NCBI RefSeq assembly: GCF_009765985.1
Contig: NZ_LMUM01000028.1
Span: forward strand, 37,457-101,456
Direction of reading: 5' to 3'
DNA length: 64,000 bases
Source of the DNA: Acidobacterium sp. S8
GTDB lineage: Bacteria; Acidobacteriota; Terriglobia; Terriglobales; Acidobacteriaceae
In this document: positions 8,795 through 18,449 of the stretch, one piece after another
How the letters are laid out: every line of letters begins with the position of its first letter
How positions within the stretch are numbered: the stretch's first letter is position 1
Made by a program: the position numbers and the translations under genes
The notes under the pieces: model-generated
Databases searched by the model: none
What the model was told of the DNA's origin: nothing
Seen by the model: only the letters and a program-made list of their open reading frames with translations

Positions 8795-9517
8795 CTAGGG
8801 ACGCTTACGGGCCTGACGCTCCCGCTCTACACCATCAAGCGCTGACCACAAAGCCGACGCAGTCTGCTCAGCAGCATCCAGTGCCTTCTCCGCCGCTTCC
8901 GGGTTCTCTTCTACTTCACCAGTAATCAGTTTGCGCCACACATCGGCGTGCAGCACATCTGCGGTCTGATGAAGAGTAAAGTAACGAGCCGTTGCCGCAT
9001 CGGCGCCGTAATGCTTCTTCAGGCCGGCGGCCTTTTCACGGGCAATCGCGGGAACACGCGACTCATAAGCATAGAAAGCCGCCAGCGCCGCAGCCGTGCT
9101 GCCTTCGCGACCTGCACTTTGCAGCGACGCGATAAGACGCTTCGTTTCCGGTTGCAGCTCGCGGCTCTTTACCTCTGCTTCACTCGCGCCCATGCCCTTG
9201 GCAAAATCCATCCAGAGCTCGCTGTGAGCACGATCATCGGGCGATCCAATGCCTTCCTCATCCGCCAGGTTCGCCGCCACCATGCGCCGCGTCGCGCCAT
9301 CTTCAAGGCGCGAATGCAGAGCGCTCAGATGCGCGGGGAAAGCCGAAACATGATGCCAGTATTCAGCGGCATACTCCCGCAGATCTTCGCGCGTCAGTTC
9401 GCCCGCAGTCCACGCGGTATAAAAGGGATGCTTCAGAAGGTTATAGCGCTCTAAGCGCTCCTCGGCCTGCACAAAAAACTTATCTGCGTTCATTTCTGTA
9501 ACAGTCTCCTCAGCCAT
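8795..9517 (-). CDS. CADD-family protein, putative p-aminobenzoate synthase
   Basis: All-helical TenA/PqqC-like protein of 240 residues. In Chlamydia, CADD makes p-aminobenzoate for folate from its own tyrosine using a dimetal site (known from the family). The metal ligands are visible here: E87/E88, H98, E152, and H183, D187 and H190 in the HxxxDxxH helix. The residues corresponding to the sacrificial tyrosine and lysine region (Y33, Y151, Y179, K162) keep the family spacing. A second start at ATG 9493 has the better ribosome binding site (GAGGAGA) and would remove eight residues. Single gene with its own terminator. Confidence 0.8.
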   Translation of the reverse strand: MAEETVTEMNADKFFVQAEERLERYNLLKHPFYTAWTAGELTREDLREYAAEYWHHVSAFPAHLSALHSRLEDGATRRMVAANLADEEGIGSPDDRAHSELWMDFAKGMGASEAEVKSRELQPETKRLIASLQSAGREGSTAAALAAFYAYESRVPAIAREKAAGLKKHYGADAATARYFTLHQTADVLHADVWRKLITGEVEENPEAAEKALDAAEQTASALWSALDGVERERQARKRP

Positions 9518-9568
9518 CAGTGTAAGGCCATGTCCGCTGCCCTACCGCAAAAGTTTTCAGCGACCGGT

Positions 9569-11509
9569 TTAGGACGGCCCGTAAACATCCACTTTCCCGT
9601 CGTAAGTGGGAACGAAGATCTTTCCCCCGCTCACCACCGGAACGTTGAACTTGTTGTAAACGAACTGGATATTCCATTTCTGGCTATCCCACAAGATACG
9701 CATCCCCTTGGTGCCGTCGTTGTAGGTAACAAAATTGTCCGGGTCATAAGCAATCAGCCGTCCCTGCGTCACTTGAGAGTTGGCGTCGCCATACGGAATC
9801 AGCGCCCACAGAATCGAAGTCCCTGCCTGATTGTTGTTACTCGAGAGCGACATAAATCCGCCCGGCATCCCGCCGGGTGAATTCGTGCTGTTCGCAGAAG
9901 CAATCTCCGCCGACTGCGCCATGTATGTCAGCTTTCCATTCGACGCCATCGCCCAGGCTCTCAGGTTTGAATTTTCTCCCCAGCAGAAAACCATCTTGCC
10001 GTGCATCGGGCTCATGTACTGCACCGAAGTCGAATGCATGTGTCGCGTCTTTCCCTGAAAGAGAAAATCAAGCGTCGATGAGTCCTGCGGCGCAGCGTCC
10101 ACCGGCCCGGGATAGTAGGTATACCAGTACGGCGGCTGCACTAATTTGGCATAGTTCGCAGCAGCATTGGCAAAGTCTGTCGGCACTGTCTTTCCCATAT
10201 TGTGCTGATTCACAAAGTAAGCAATGCCGTCCTTACCCGCAGCCAGCACAATTCCATATTCAGAAATCAAAGAAATACCAGCTGACCCAAGGTCCTCGTC
10301 ACTATACGCGCCGGCGTTGATATTGCGCGGCTTCAGGTACGTCAGCTTTCCCACTACCCGCGCCTGCGTCAAATCGCGCTCAGCCATCGAGTTCACTGGA
10401 CGCGCGACTTCCGTCTCTGCAGTATCTCCCTGCTTTGCCTCTTCACTCGGAGCAGAAATTCCCGCAATTTTCGGAGTGGCTTGCGGCTGTTCAGAAAATG
10501 ATTTCGTCGGGTCTTTGCCTACGCGTCCACTATCCGAATACGGCGTCCACCAGTCCACAACAGCCAGACTCTTTGCACCGTAATCATATTTCGCCTTGAA
10601 GATCGTCTCGCCCCAGTCGTTCTTCGCGTCAAACGAACCGTTGCCCGTCGCGCCATACAGATACCCATCAGCATCGACACACAGACCCGATCCCCCCATC
10701 CAGACACCCGCGCCATATCCGGCGCTCATCGCCATCGACGCTCCGATCTTGTTCGTCGCCACGTCATAAGCGAAGATCCATCCCGCTGCGCCGTTCGTCG
10801 TCTCAAGCACAGTGCCACTGGCGAAGAAGACCGTCTTCCTGCCATTCACTGTTGCCAGCGCAAGCGAAGACCGCTGCTTGCGCATCGTGCTGCTGTAACG
10901 CTGCACCGAGCCCGAAGGAGTCGTATACGTCGCGTCCGCAAGAGGTACAGGCGGATTCGCAAATGTCCCATCGCCAACATGCAGCGAAAAAAGAGAATGC
11001 GCAGCCTTCTGCTGCGTCCCATCCGGCGAAATCCACGCAACCACATAAAGTATCTGCGTATCCGGATCGATCACGCCCGTCGACAGAATTCCCCAGTGAT
11101 CGTTGATCGTATGCATATCGATCGCCGCGCTCCCGTTCACCGGAATCCCCAGCTTCACCATCCACAATTCATCCGAGCTGTTGGCGTCATACGCATGCAC
11201 CGTGTTGTTCATCGAACAGAGAATCACCACATCGCGCACGTTGCCATCCACAGTCTTCACCTTTGGCAGAATCAGCGGCTGCGCCTCCGCCCCTCGCGCA
11301 TCGCCCTCCATAAACAGGCTGAAATACTTGCGCAGCCCCTTCTGCGAAACCGTCGCCTGCGTCAAAACTGTCTCATGTGTATTCGCGCCCGTCCGCGAAT
11401 TGTCATATGCGCGCGTCAGAACCGGAGACATCACTCCTGACGTAGTCTGCGCAGCCAGCGCCAGAGGAAAAAAAAGCATTATGACAAACCGCTTGCATGC
11501 TGCATTCAC
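9569..11509 (-). CDS. Secreted PQQ-like beta-propeller protein
   Basis: Exported protein of 646 residues. A GTG start with GAGGAGA six bases upstream opens a hydrophobic signal peptide (about 1-20, ending ALAAQT). Repeated blade-like segments (VVILCSMNNTVHAYDANSSD, GIPVNGSAAID, VVSGGKIFVPTYDGKVDVYG) indicate a PQQ/outer-membrane-assembly type propeller without obvious quinoprotein dehydrogenase motifs. It follows the GH13 gene on the same strand by 30 bases and may share its transcript, so a link to polysaccharide use is possible but unproven. Confidence 0.75.
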   Translation of the reverse strand: MNAACKRFVIMLFFPLALAAQTTSGVMSPVLTRAYDNSRTGANTHETVLTQATVSQKGLRKYFSLFMEGDARGAEAQPLILPKVKTVDGNVRDVVILCSMNNTVHAYDANSSDELWMVKLGIPVNGSAAIDMHTINDHWGILSTGVIDPDTQILYVVAWISPDGTQQKAAHSLFSLHVGDGTFANPPVPLADATYTTPSGSVQRYSSTMRKQRSSLALATVNGRKTVFFASGTVLETTNGAAGWIFAYDVATNKIGASMAMSAGYGAGVWMGGSGLCVDADGYLYGATGNGSFDAKNDWGETIFKAKYDYGAKSLAVVDWWTPYSDSGRVGKDPTKSFSEQPQATPKIAGISAPSEEAKQGDTAETEVARPVNSMAERDLTQARVVGKLTYLKPRNINAGAYSDEDLGSAGISLISEYGIVLAAGKDGIAYFVNQHNMGKTVPTDFANAAANYAKLVQPPYWYTYYPGPVDAAPQDSSTLDFLFQGKTRHMHSTSVQYMSPMHGKMVFCWGENSNLRAWAMASNGKLTYMAQSAEIASANSTNSPGGMPGGFMSLSSNNNQAGTSILWALIPYGDANSQVTQGRLIAYDPDNFVTYNDGTKGMRILWDSQKWNIQFVYNKFNVPVVSGGKIFVPTYDGKVDVYGPS

Positions 11510-11539
11510 GGAAATCTCCTCGCATCAAATGGGGCCCGG

Positions 11540-13210
11540 TTACAGATTGGTTGGTGCTTCGTACGTTACAGATAATTCAAAGGCCGTCTCCGGCAGCGGC
11601 GTATCGACCGCCACGGTATACCAGTCTTTGCGATCCACACGATTCTGCGCCACCACTGTTTCTCCATCGAGCAGAACCGGCGTGATGTTGTTCTTCGTCG
11701 CAAAGTGAACCTGCGTCTTCGCATCCACATAAATCCGTCCGGCAACTGTGCGACGCGCGTGCGCAGCCGGAAGAATATCCAGATCCGAAGCTCCAAAAAA
11801 TACCTGCGTATGCGTGCGCGGCTCAATCTTCAACTGCTTGTCGGCCGACACGCGTGAAAAGCAGAGATAACTCTTGCCACCCGCATTCGCTGGAATCGTA
11901 AACGTCGCGTTCCCATTCTCGTCCGTCCATATATCCGGATGATGACCCGTGTAATCGTGCAGCTGCGTATTCGCACCAAACGAAGTCGCACACGTAATCG
12001 TCCGCTTGTTCCACGTATCGAAATTCAGGCAAGTCAGCAGCCCGGGACTATTCCCAACCGAACCGCCATTCCCATCGCGCTCCAGCACCATGACTTTGTC
12101 ATCGGCCCATCGTGTCGTCGTCGCTCCGTAAGCAAACGTCCGATTGATATAGATCAGATTGTCGATCCACGGCTGCAGCCCATAAGCACCCGGCCACACC
12201 TTCGACCCGTAATAGTCCTTGCCGTAGATCAGCACCTGCCTGCACGCAATCGACAACAGAAACGCATAGCCCAGCAGTTTCGAGCTCACCACCTGCTCGC
12301 CCGGCGTCGTATCCGTATCCGGATTATCGACAAACCCAAACGACAAATCCGGTCGCCACGAAGCATACCCCGCGCCCTCAAGCGCGAGCGCATTCAGATT
12401 GTTGCAGGCCTCCTGAAGAGCAAAATGAAGATTGAAATCCTCCACTCCCGAACGGCCGTTCATCGGAGCCGTCGCCGCCCATCCGTTCAGATTTGCATTG
12501 TCTCCATCGAAATACTCCGAATAGAACAGCTTCCCCGCCATCGTCCCATGATTCATAAATTGCGCAACGAAAGGCGGCCACGTTCCCTTCGTGTCATCGA
12601 AGCGCGCTCCATCTGCGCCCGTCGTTTGAAATACCCACTCGCCATAATCCAGCGCGTCGTTGATCGTGTAGTTTTGCGGGTTGCACTTCTGGTAAAGCTT
12701 CTCGTCCCCAAACGCAAAATCATCCTTCGGCGCCGGAACATCGTCCCGCACCTTCGCCGATCGAAAGCATCCCGGATTCATCGGCCCACGCCCCGTCATC
12801 GAACCATCCGCAGCCTTGTATCGATACACGCCATTGTCGCCGCCGATCAGCTGATGCAGCACCAGGTCCAGATCCACCGCAAGCCCATTGCGATGCGCCA
12901 CCGCCACCAGCCTCCGCAGAGAATCCACCGAGCCATACCGCGTCGGCACGCTTCCCTGTTGATCGAGGCTGCCAAGATCGCGCGGACAATACACGCCATA
13001 GCCATCGCAGCCAACGCCCGCTCCGCCCTGCGCCTTCGACGACGGAGGCAGTTGAATACGATCGAAGCCAACCTGCGCCAGCCTGTGCGCATCGCTGGCG
13101 AGAAAATCCCACAGCCACGGACTTTTTGGCTCTGTCGAAGGCGCGGGCACCGTAACGCGGTTGCCCTTTGCATCAAAGAATCTACCCCAACCGATAAGAC
13201 TGATGCTCAT
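11540..13210 (-). CDS. GH13 alpha-amylase-like glycosidase
   Basis: Alpha-glucan-active enzyme of 556 residues with a TIM barrel. The nucleophile is D205 in GARFDD, the acid/base is E232 in YSEYFD, and the third carboxylate is D298. The residue just before D298 is proline (FVDNPDTD), where most GH13 enzymes have histidine. There is no signal peptide, so it should act in the cytoplasm. A beta-sandwich C-terminal part covers about 410-556. The ATG follows GAGGGACG. Divergent from the second GH13 gene at 13407, with 196 bases between them for shared control. Confidence 0.88.
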   Translation of the reverse strand: MSISLIGWGRFFDAKGNRVTVPAPSTEPKSPWLWDFLASDAHRLAQVGFDRIQLPPSSKAQGGAGVGCDGYGVYCPRDLGSLDQQGSVPTRYGSVDSLRRLVAVAHRNGLAVDLDLVLHQLIGGDNGVYRYKAADGSMTGRGPMNPGCFRSAKVRDDVPAPKDDFAFGDEKLYQKCNPQNYTINDALDYGEWVFQTTGADGARFDDTKGTWPPFVAQFMNHGTMAGKLFYSEYFDGDNANLNGWAATAPMNGRSGVEDFNLHFALQEACNNLNALALEGAGYASWRPDLSFGFVDNPDTDTTPGEQVVSSKLLGYAFLLSIACRQVLIYGKDYYGSKVWPGAYGLQPWIDNLIYINRTFAYGATTTRWADDKVMVLERDGNGGSVGNSPGLLTCLNFDTWNKRTITCATSFGANTQLHDYTGHHPDIWTDENGNATFTIPANAGGKSYLCFSRVSADKQLKIEPRTHTQVFFGASDLDILPAAHARRTVAGRIYVDAKTQVHFATKNNITPVLLDGETVVAQNRVDRKDWYTVAVDTPLPETAFELSVTYEAPTNL

Positions 13211-13406
13211 CGTCCCTCAAATCTTCAAAAAGGATTAGTTTGGTAGGACCCGGGTCGTGTCAACTTCGAAGAAGGATAGCCAGTATAGCGCGGAGGCATC
13301 CATTTCACTCGGAGGAAACTCCGACCGAGTATCGTAGTGTTTTGAGGAATGGTGTCTTCTCCTCGTAGTTTGTTTCAATCAGTAGCGCAGCACGGAGTGT
13401 CTGTTC

Positions 13407-16400
13407 ATGGAATTTCATATTTCGCGCTCGATCCGCGAGCGCCTCGATATCGACGAGCTGCTCTTCAGCTACACCGGCAACGTTGTCTTTGCAGATGTAG
13501 CCGCAAGCCGCAGGCTCGCAGAGAAGCTGAATAAGGCGCTCAACCCTGAAGCCAATCCGGAGAAAAACATCAACGCCGGCGCGCTCTTCGCCATGGGTCT
13601 CATCGACGAGCTGAATCACGCCCTCGTCGCCAGCTATCGCAAAGACATCGACCCCGCCGTCCTCGCCGACGGCATCCGCTGGTTCTCCTCCAAAATCGAA
13701 CCGGCGCAAATGGAAAAACTGCTTCTTGCCTTCGTCGAGCAGTTCCCCAACGTCTCCGTCTATCGCGAACTCGAAACACCCGCCGAATGGCTGCAGGGCA
13801 CAACCGACGGCCTGTCCAACCGCGAAGCCGCGCTCGAAGAGCTGATGCTGCTCTGGCTCTCCAACATCAATCCGGCATTCGAGCCCTTCCGCGAGCTCTT
13901 CGCCGACACCGGCCTCCAGCAGCAGACCATCTATAAAAATGTCACCGCCGCGCTGCCCGATTACCTCAGCACGCGCCCACCCGTCGCGCCCGAAATCGGC
14001 AGCCTCTTTGAAGCTCTGCGCGCGCCCATGCTCGCCTCACCCGGCTCGCTCACCGGGCAGCTCGATTTCATCCGCGAGCGCTGGTCAAAATATCTCGGGT
14101 CGGACATCAAACGCATTCTCCTCGCCATCGACGTCCTCCGCGAAGAAGACATCGCCATCTGGATGCGCTTTCACCCACCCGGCCCCGATCATCACCGCCA
14201 TGCAGCTCCCGGCTTCGGCGGCGAATGGTTCGACAGCGATGAATTCGGCCCATACGATATCGGTCCCGGCGGTGAGCGCCGTCGCCGCTACGCCGAAGGC
14301 TATCAGGCCCCTCTGCAGGAATACGAAGCCTTCAGCGCCGATCAGGCATGGATGCCCAACGTCGTACTCATCGCTAAAAGCACCTACGTCTGGCTCGAAC
14401 AACTCTCCAAAAAATACGGCCGCCACATCCACCGTCTCGATCAGATTCCCGACGAAGAATTGCAGATACTCGCCGACCGCGGCATCACCGGACTCTGGCT
14501 CATCGGCCTCTGGGAGCGCAGCATCGCCTCGCGCACCATCAAGCGCCTGCGCGGACAGACCGACGCCGTCGCCTCCGCCTATTCGCTCAAGGACTACAAC
14601 ATTGCCGAAGACCTCGGCGGCGTCAGCGCCTACGAGAATCTCCGCGACCGCGCACGCAACTACGGCCTGCGCCTCGCCAGCGACATGGTGCCCAACCACA
14701 TGGGCATCGATTCGCCCTGGGTCATCGAGCATCCCGACTGGTTCCTCTATCGCTGGGAAAGCCCCTATCCCGCGTACCGCTTCGAAGGCCCCGATCTCTC
14801 ACCCGACAGCCGAGCAGAAATCAAGATCGAAGACCACTACTACGACCAGACCGATGCCGCCGTCGCCTTCCGTCTCCGCAGCCATCACGACGGAACCACG
14901 CGCTACATCTATCACGGCAACGACGGCACATCCTTCGCTTGGAACGACACCGCGCAGCTCGACTACTCAAAGCACGAAGTCCGTGAGCACGTCATCCAGA
15001 CCATCCTTCACGTTGCCCGCCAGTTTCCCATCATCCGTTTTGACGCGGCCATGGTGCTCGCCAAGCGCCACGTACAGCGCCTTTGGTTCCCGTTGCCCGG
15101 CGCAGGCGGATCGATTCCCTCACGCGCCGAAAACTCCATGTCGCAGGATGAATTTGACGCGCTCATGCCGCATGAGTTCTGGCGCGAAGTCGTCGACCGC
15201 GTCGCTGCCGAAGTTCCCGGCACACTGCTTCTCGCCGAAGCCTTCTGGCTGCTCGAAGGCTACTTCGTGCGCACCCTCGGCATGCACCGCGTCTACAACA
15301 GCGCCTTCATGAACATGCTGCGCGACGAAGAGAATGCAAAATATCGTTTGTACCTCAAAAAGACCATCGAGTTCGATCCCGACATCCTCAAGCGCTACGT
15401 CAATTTCATGAGCAATCCTGACGAGCGCACCGCCATCGACCAGTTCGGCTCCGGCGATAAATACTTCGGCGTCTGCACCCTGCTGGCAACGCTGCCCGGC
15501 CTGCCCATGTTCGGCCACGGCCAGATCGAAGGCTACACCGAGCGTTATGGCATGGAATTCAAGCGCGCCCGCATGGACGAGTGGCCCAACGAAGGTTTGG
15601 TTGCCCGCCACCAGCACGACATCGCGCCGCTTCTCAAAAACCGGCGCATCTTCGCCGAAAGCACCCGCTTCGTCCTCTACGATTTCTGGACCAGCCATGG
15701 AACAGTCGACGAGAACGTCTTCGCCTATTCGAACGAATGGTATGGCCAGCGCTCGCTCATCCTCTATAACAACCGCTACGGCAGCACCCACGGCACCGTT
15801 CACATCTCCGTCGCAGCGCGCGAAAAAGCCAATGGCGACCTGCGCCAGAAAACTCTCACCGAAGGCTTGTCGCTGTCCAACGACGGCTCCGTGATTCTCC
15901 GATATCGCGACTCGGCGCATAACCTCGAGTATCTCCGCCGCGCCAGCGACCTCGCGCACCACGGCCTGCGCGTCGATCTGCGCGGCTACCAGTACATGGT
16001 GCTGCTCGACTGGAGCGAGCTGCGCTCGACCGCCGAGTATCCGTGGGACGCCCTCTGCGACGCCCTCAACGGCGACGGCGTCCACAATCTCGATGAAGCC
16101 CTCACCAAGCTTCGCCTCCGCCCCCTGCATGACGTGCTGCGTCAGATCATCAGCAGCAGGGAGATCCAGTGCTTCGCCGACGTTTCAGCAATGCGGCCGC
16201 AAAAAGGCAAAGAAGCCAGGAAGCCTGAGCCGGCAACCGCTCAGAAGACCGCGGAAAAAGATGCAGCTGTACCTTCAACGCCGGAAACCAGCCTCGACCC
16301 ACATCTCGAGAGCTTTGTAAAAAAGAGCAGTCTCTTCTTTGAAAGAGCTCTTGATTACCTTCCCTGGGAAGAGCGTCAGGCCATAGAAAACCCCGTCGCC

Positions 16401-17150
16401 GAAAGCAGCAAAGAAAGTACGGCCAAGCCGCCGGCCGCCATCGATGTCAGAGAGTCATACAAACAATCGTGCGAAAAACTCGCCGCTGCAGCCGCCGCGC
16501 TCCCCACGTTGGAAAAGCACTTCTCAACAACATGGCCGGCAGCGGTTCGCTACATGCTCCCGAGCAATGAGCCGGGATCGTCTCTCGATTTCACCTGGGC
16601 GCCGGTGCTTGCGTGGATCGTTCTGCGCAGCATCCCGGGTCAGGATCTGACCCTGTCCCTCTTCGACACGCTTCACCTGCGGTCGGCGCTCGCCGAGACC
16701 TTCGCCTCTCTCGGCCTGGAGGGCATCCAGACCTGGCAGATGGCCGCCCGTGTCCGGGCACTGCTGGCGCACGCCGAAACCTCATCGCCCTTCACCATGC
16801 TGGAAGCATCTTTCTGGGAAGATCCGGACATTCGCTGGCTCACCGGCGTCAACGAATCCGGCAGCAAGACTTACGTGAACAAAGAGCAGTTCGAAGAAAT
16901 GCTCAGCTGGATGCAGCTGCCCGCATTGCTCGAAATCTCCGAACAAGGTGCCAATCAGCCCCAATCCCTCACCGAAGTAGAAGCCGCCGTAACCGCCGCC
17001 TGCCACGCCATCACCAAAGCGGGCTATACCCTCGACAAAATGCTTCCGCCGGTAACAAAGAAAGACGAGAAAACAGTCCCGAAATCTGAAAAAGTAGAGC
17101 CGTCCGCAGAACTAGCCGCAGCAGCGTCGTCGGCAACGAAGGCAAAATAA
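13407..17150 (+). CDS. Very large GH13 alpha-amylase-family protein
   Basis: Protein of 1247 residues. About 270 unassigned helical residues precede a GH13 barrel with region I DMVPNHMGIDSPW, nucleophile D546 (IIRFDAAM), acid/base E611 (LLLAEAFWL) and third carboxylate D672. As in the divergent neighbour, the residue before the last aspartate is proline (MSNPDE), not histidine. A beta domain follows, then a Lys/Pro-rich linker near 930-970, a further helical region to about 1200 and a charged Ala-rich tail. No signal peptide, so probably a cytoplasmic glycogen or maltodextrin enzyme. Acidobacteria often carry such long GH13 proteins (recalled). Confidence 0.85.
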   Translation: MEFHISRSIRERLDIDELLFSYTGNVVFADVAASRRLAEKLNKALNPEANPEKNINAGALFAMGLIDELNHALVASYRKDIDPAVLADGIRWFSSKIEPAQMEKLLLAFVEQFPNVSVYRELETPAEWLQGTTDGLSNREAALEELMLLWLSNINPAFEPFRELFADTGLQQQTIYKNVTAALPDYLSTRPPVAPEIGSLFEALRAPMLASPGSLTGQLDFIRERWSKYLGSDIKRILLAIDVLREEDIAIWMRFHPPGPDHHRHAAPGFGGEWFDSDEFGPYDIGPGGERRRRYAEGYQAPLQEYEAFSADQAWMPNVVLIAKSTYVWLEQLSKKYGRHIHRLDQIPDEELQILADRGITGLWLIGLWERSIASRTIKRLRGQTDAVASAYSLKDYNIAEDLGGVSAYENLRDRARNYGLRLASDMVPNHMGIDSPWVIEHPDWFLYRWESPYPAYRFEGPDLSPDSRAEIKIEDHYYDQTDAAVAFRLRSHHDGTTRYIYHGNDGTSFAWNDTAQLDYSKHEVREHVIQTILHVARQFPIIRFDAAMVLAKRHVQRLWFPLPGAGGSIPSRAENSMSQDEFDALMPHEFWREVVDRVAAEVPGTLLLAEAFWLLEGYFVRTLGMHRVYNSAFMNMLRDEENAKYRLYLKKTIEFDPDILKRYVNFMSNPDERTAIDQFGSGDKYFGVCTLLATLPGLPMFGHGQIEGYTERYGMEFKRARMDEWPNEGLVARHQHDIAPLLKNRRIFAESTRFVLYDFWTSHGTVDENVFAYSNEWYGQRSLILYNNRYGSTHGTVHISVAAREKANGDLRQKTLTEGLSLSNDGSVILRYRDSAHNLEYLRRASDLAHHGLRVDLRGYQYMVLLDWSELRSTAEYPWDALCDALNGDGVHNLDEALTKLRLRPLHDVLRQIISSREIQCFADVSAMRPQKGKEARKPEPATAQKTAEKDAAVPSTPETSLDPHLESFVKKSSLFFERALDYLPWEERQAIENPVAESSKESTAKPPAAIDVRESYKQSCEKLAAAAAALPTLEKHFSTTWPAAVRYMLPSNEPGSSLDFTWAPVLAWIVLRSIPGQDLTLSLFDTLHLRSALAETFASLGLEGIQTWQMAARVRALLAHAETSSPFTMLEASFWEDPDIRWLTGVNESGSKTYVNKEQFEEMLSWMQLPALLEISEQGANQPQSLTEVEAAVTAACHAITKAGYTLDKMLPPVTKKDEKTVPKSEKVEPSAELAAAASSATKAK

Positions 17151-17264
17151 CGTACCCCTCAGATGCGCCGAAAATACGCGAAACGACACTTAACTCCGAG
17201 TTAAGTGCATGTTTTCGCGCGAAATACCACCCTCCCTTTGAAGGCAAAAAACCAGCACTCCTCG

Positions 17265-17485
17265 GCATAAACTCCTGCCCCGTCATTCTGAGCCGCAGGC
17301 GAAGAATCTCCAACTCACTCTCGCACACCCAGAAACTCGCTGACGCCAAGAAGGGTAAGCCAGGGGACTAGGGTGCCCCACATCTCGCAGAGATGTGGGA
17401 TCACAGCCAGCATAAACTCCGTCATTCTGAGCCGCAGGCGAAGAATCTCCAACCCAACCCTCGCACCACAAAAACTCACTGAGGC
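17265..17485. repeat. Tandem copies of the GTCATTCTGAGC dispersed repeat
   Basis: Two copies of an about 85-base segment (from GCATAAACTCC at 17265 and 17410). Each contains GTCATTCTGAGCCGCAGGCG and then AAGAATCTCCAAC, and diverges downstream into similar tails ending near GCCAAGAA. Single or degenerate copies of the core recur at 26171, 29508, 39513, 47684 and 47841. It lies in the 766-base gap between the GH13 gene and the lipoprotein. Confidence 0.75.
17371..17402. repeat. GGGTGCCCC-headed hairpin repeat, copy 3
   Basis: GGGTGCCCCACATCTC followed by GCA and GAGATGTGGG gives a perfect 10-bp stem with a 3-base loop. The head is identical to copies at 1353 and 2511 but the stem differs. It sits between the two tandem GTCATTCTGAGC units. 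Confidence 0.75.
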
Positions 17486-17493
17486 CAAGAAAG

Positions 17494-17564
17494 GTAGAAG
17501 CACCGGCCTTCAGGCCGGTGAACCAGCATCCGACAACACGAGGGCCTTCAGGCCCGGGCTTTAC
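17494..17564. repeat. REP pair in inverted orientation (BIME-like)
   Basis: First unit: GTAG at 17494, then AAGC and the palindrome ACCGGCCTTCAGGCCGGT. The second unit (17542-17564) is inverted: read from the minus strand it begins GTAA and continues AGCCCGGGCCTGAAGGCCC. Two REPs facing each other form a bacterial interspersed mosaic element. Same family as 4738-4764 and 18621-18686. Confidence 0.75.
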
Positions 17565-17621
17565 GTTGTCAAGCCCCCAACCGCATTTAATCTCGCAACT
17601 CACACATTCTAAAAAGAAAAA

Positions 17622-17710
17622 AGACCGCCCAAATTTGGCAGTCTATTTTCCCGAAACTGATAAAATAGAACTAGAGCCAAAGAAACGCCCGCTTTAAAAG
17701 CGGGCGTTTC
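17622..17710. terminator. Two consecutive terminator-like hairpins
   Basis: Hairpin A (17622-17645) pairs AGACCGCC with GGCAGTCT around CAAATTT and is flanked by A-rich and T-rich tracts. Hairpin B (17682-17710) pairs GAAACGCCCGCTTT with AAAGCGGGCGTTTC around a short loop. Both lie downstream of the large GH13 gene, though 470 bases from its stop. Confidence 0.6.
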
Positions 17711-17738
17711 CTATTTAACCAGAGGACCCCCCTCGCAA

Positions 17739-17852
17739 GTGATTGAAAACACTAGAACGTACCTAAGCTTAATAAAATCAATGGGATAGCAGAGAATCAT
17801 CCCCCTGTAAATGATTGAAAACAAAAGAAAAGCTCCCCGACCCGGGGGGAGG
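17739..17852. other. Direct repeat with G-rich hairpin upstream of the lipoprotein
   Basis: TGATTGAAAACA occurs at 17740 and 17812, each after a run of five or six C residues and a short spacer. The second copy is followed by CTCCCCGACCCGGGGGGAG, a hairpin (17833-17851). A similar AAAATAAA...CTCCGTACA pair followed by a G5/C5 hairpin lies at 49498-49582. It may be a leader structure or a dispersed element; function unknown. Confidence 0.4.
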
Positions 17853-17916
17853 GGGAGTATCCGGCAGGAAGCAGAATGAAATGAGATGCTGACAAAGAAA
17901 GCCCGAGGGAAACCGA

Positions 17917-18405
17917 ATGAAACGACGTCTAGTATTGTGTGCTCCGCTTGTCGTCATATGCCTGCTGACCGCGTGCAACCACTCCTCCGCGAACCACGAC
18001 GTCGACATCAAAGCGCTCCAGGACAACGAGAACCAGTGGAATCAGGATTACGCCGCTAAGGATGCCGACAAAATCGTGTCGCATTACGCCGACGACGCCG
18101 TCCTCTTCGGCCCCGGAATGGCTCCTACCGTAGGCAAGGATGCAATTCGCAACATCGTAAAAGAGATGGTTTCCGATCCCGCCATGTCGCTGAAGTTCCA
18201 GGCCTCCAAAATCGACGTAGCAAAGTCAGGCGACATGGCAACTACTCAGGGGACCTACACCATGATCATGACAAACCCCGGGACGAATCAGCCGTTCACC
18301 GACCACGGAAGCTTCGTCGCCGTCTACCGAAAAGAGCCGGACGGCACATGGAAAGCAGTCTCCGACATAGCAACCTCGGAGTTGCCGATCCACCCAGCCA
18401 GTTAG
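17917..18405 (+). CDS. SnoaL/DUF4440-like lipoprotein
   Basis: Exported lipoprotein of 162 residues. Signal peptide MKRRLVLCAPLVVICLLTAC has a lipobox ending in C20. The rest is a single cystatin/NTF2-like alpha+beta fold of the SnoaL or DUF4440 type (ENQWNQDYAAKDADKIVSHY, then ADDAVLFGPG and VGKDAIR), which in this superfamily binds small hydrophobic ligands or acts as a scaffold. Single gene between repeats and tRNA-Pro. Ligand unknown. Confidence 0.85.
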   Translation: MKRRLVLCAPLVVICLLTACNHSSANHDVDIKALQDNENQWNQDYAAKDADKIVSHYADDAVLFGPGMAPTVGKDAIRNIVKEMVSDPAMSLKFQASKIDVAKSGDMATTQGTYTMIMTNPGTNQPFTDHGSFVAVYRKEPDGTWKAVSDIATSELPIHPAS

Positions 18406-18449
18406 CCGTCAGATTTGGGGTAAGAAGTAAATTCTGGATTTCGAAGGAA

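Noticed and set aside
11939..13246. 435-residue plus-strand frame
   Set aside because: Arginine/isoleucine-rich antisense of the GH13 gene; high GC produces long shadows. No motif.
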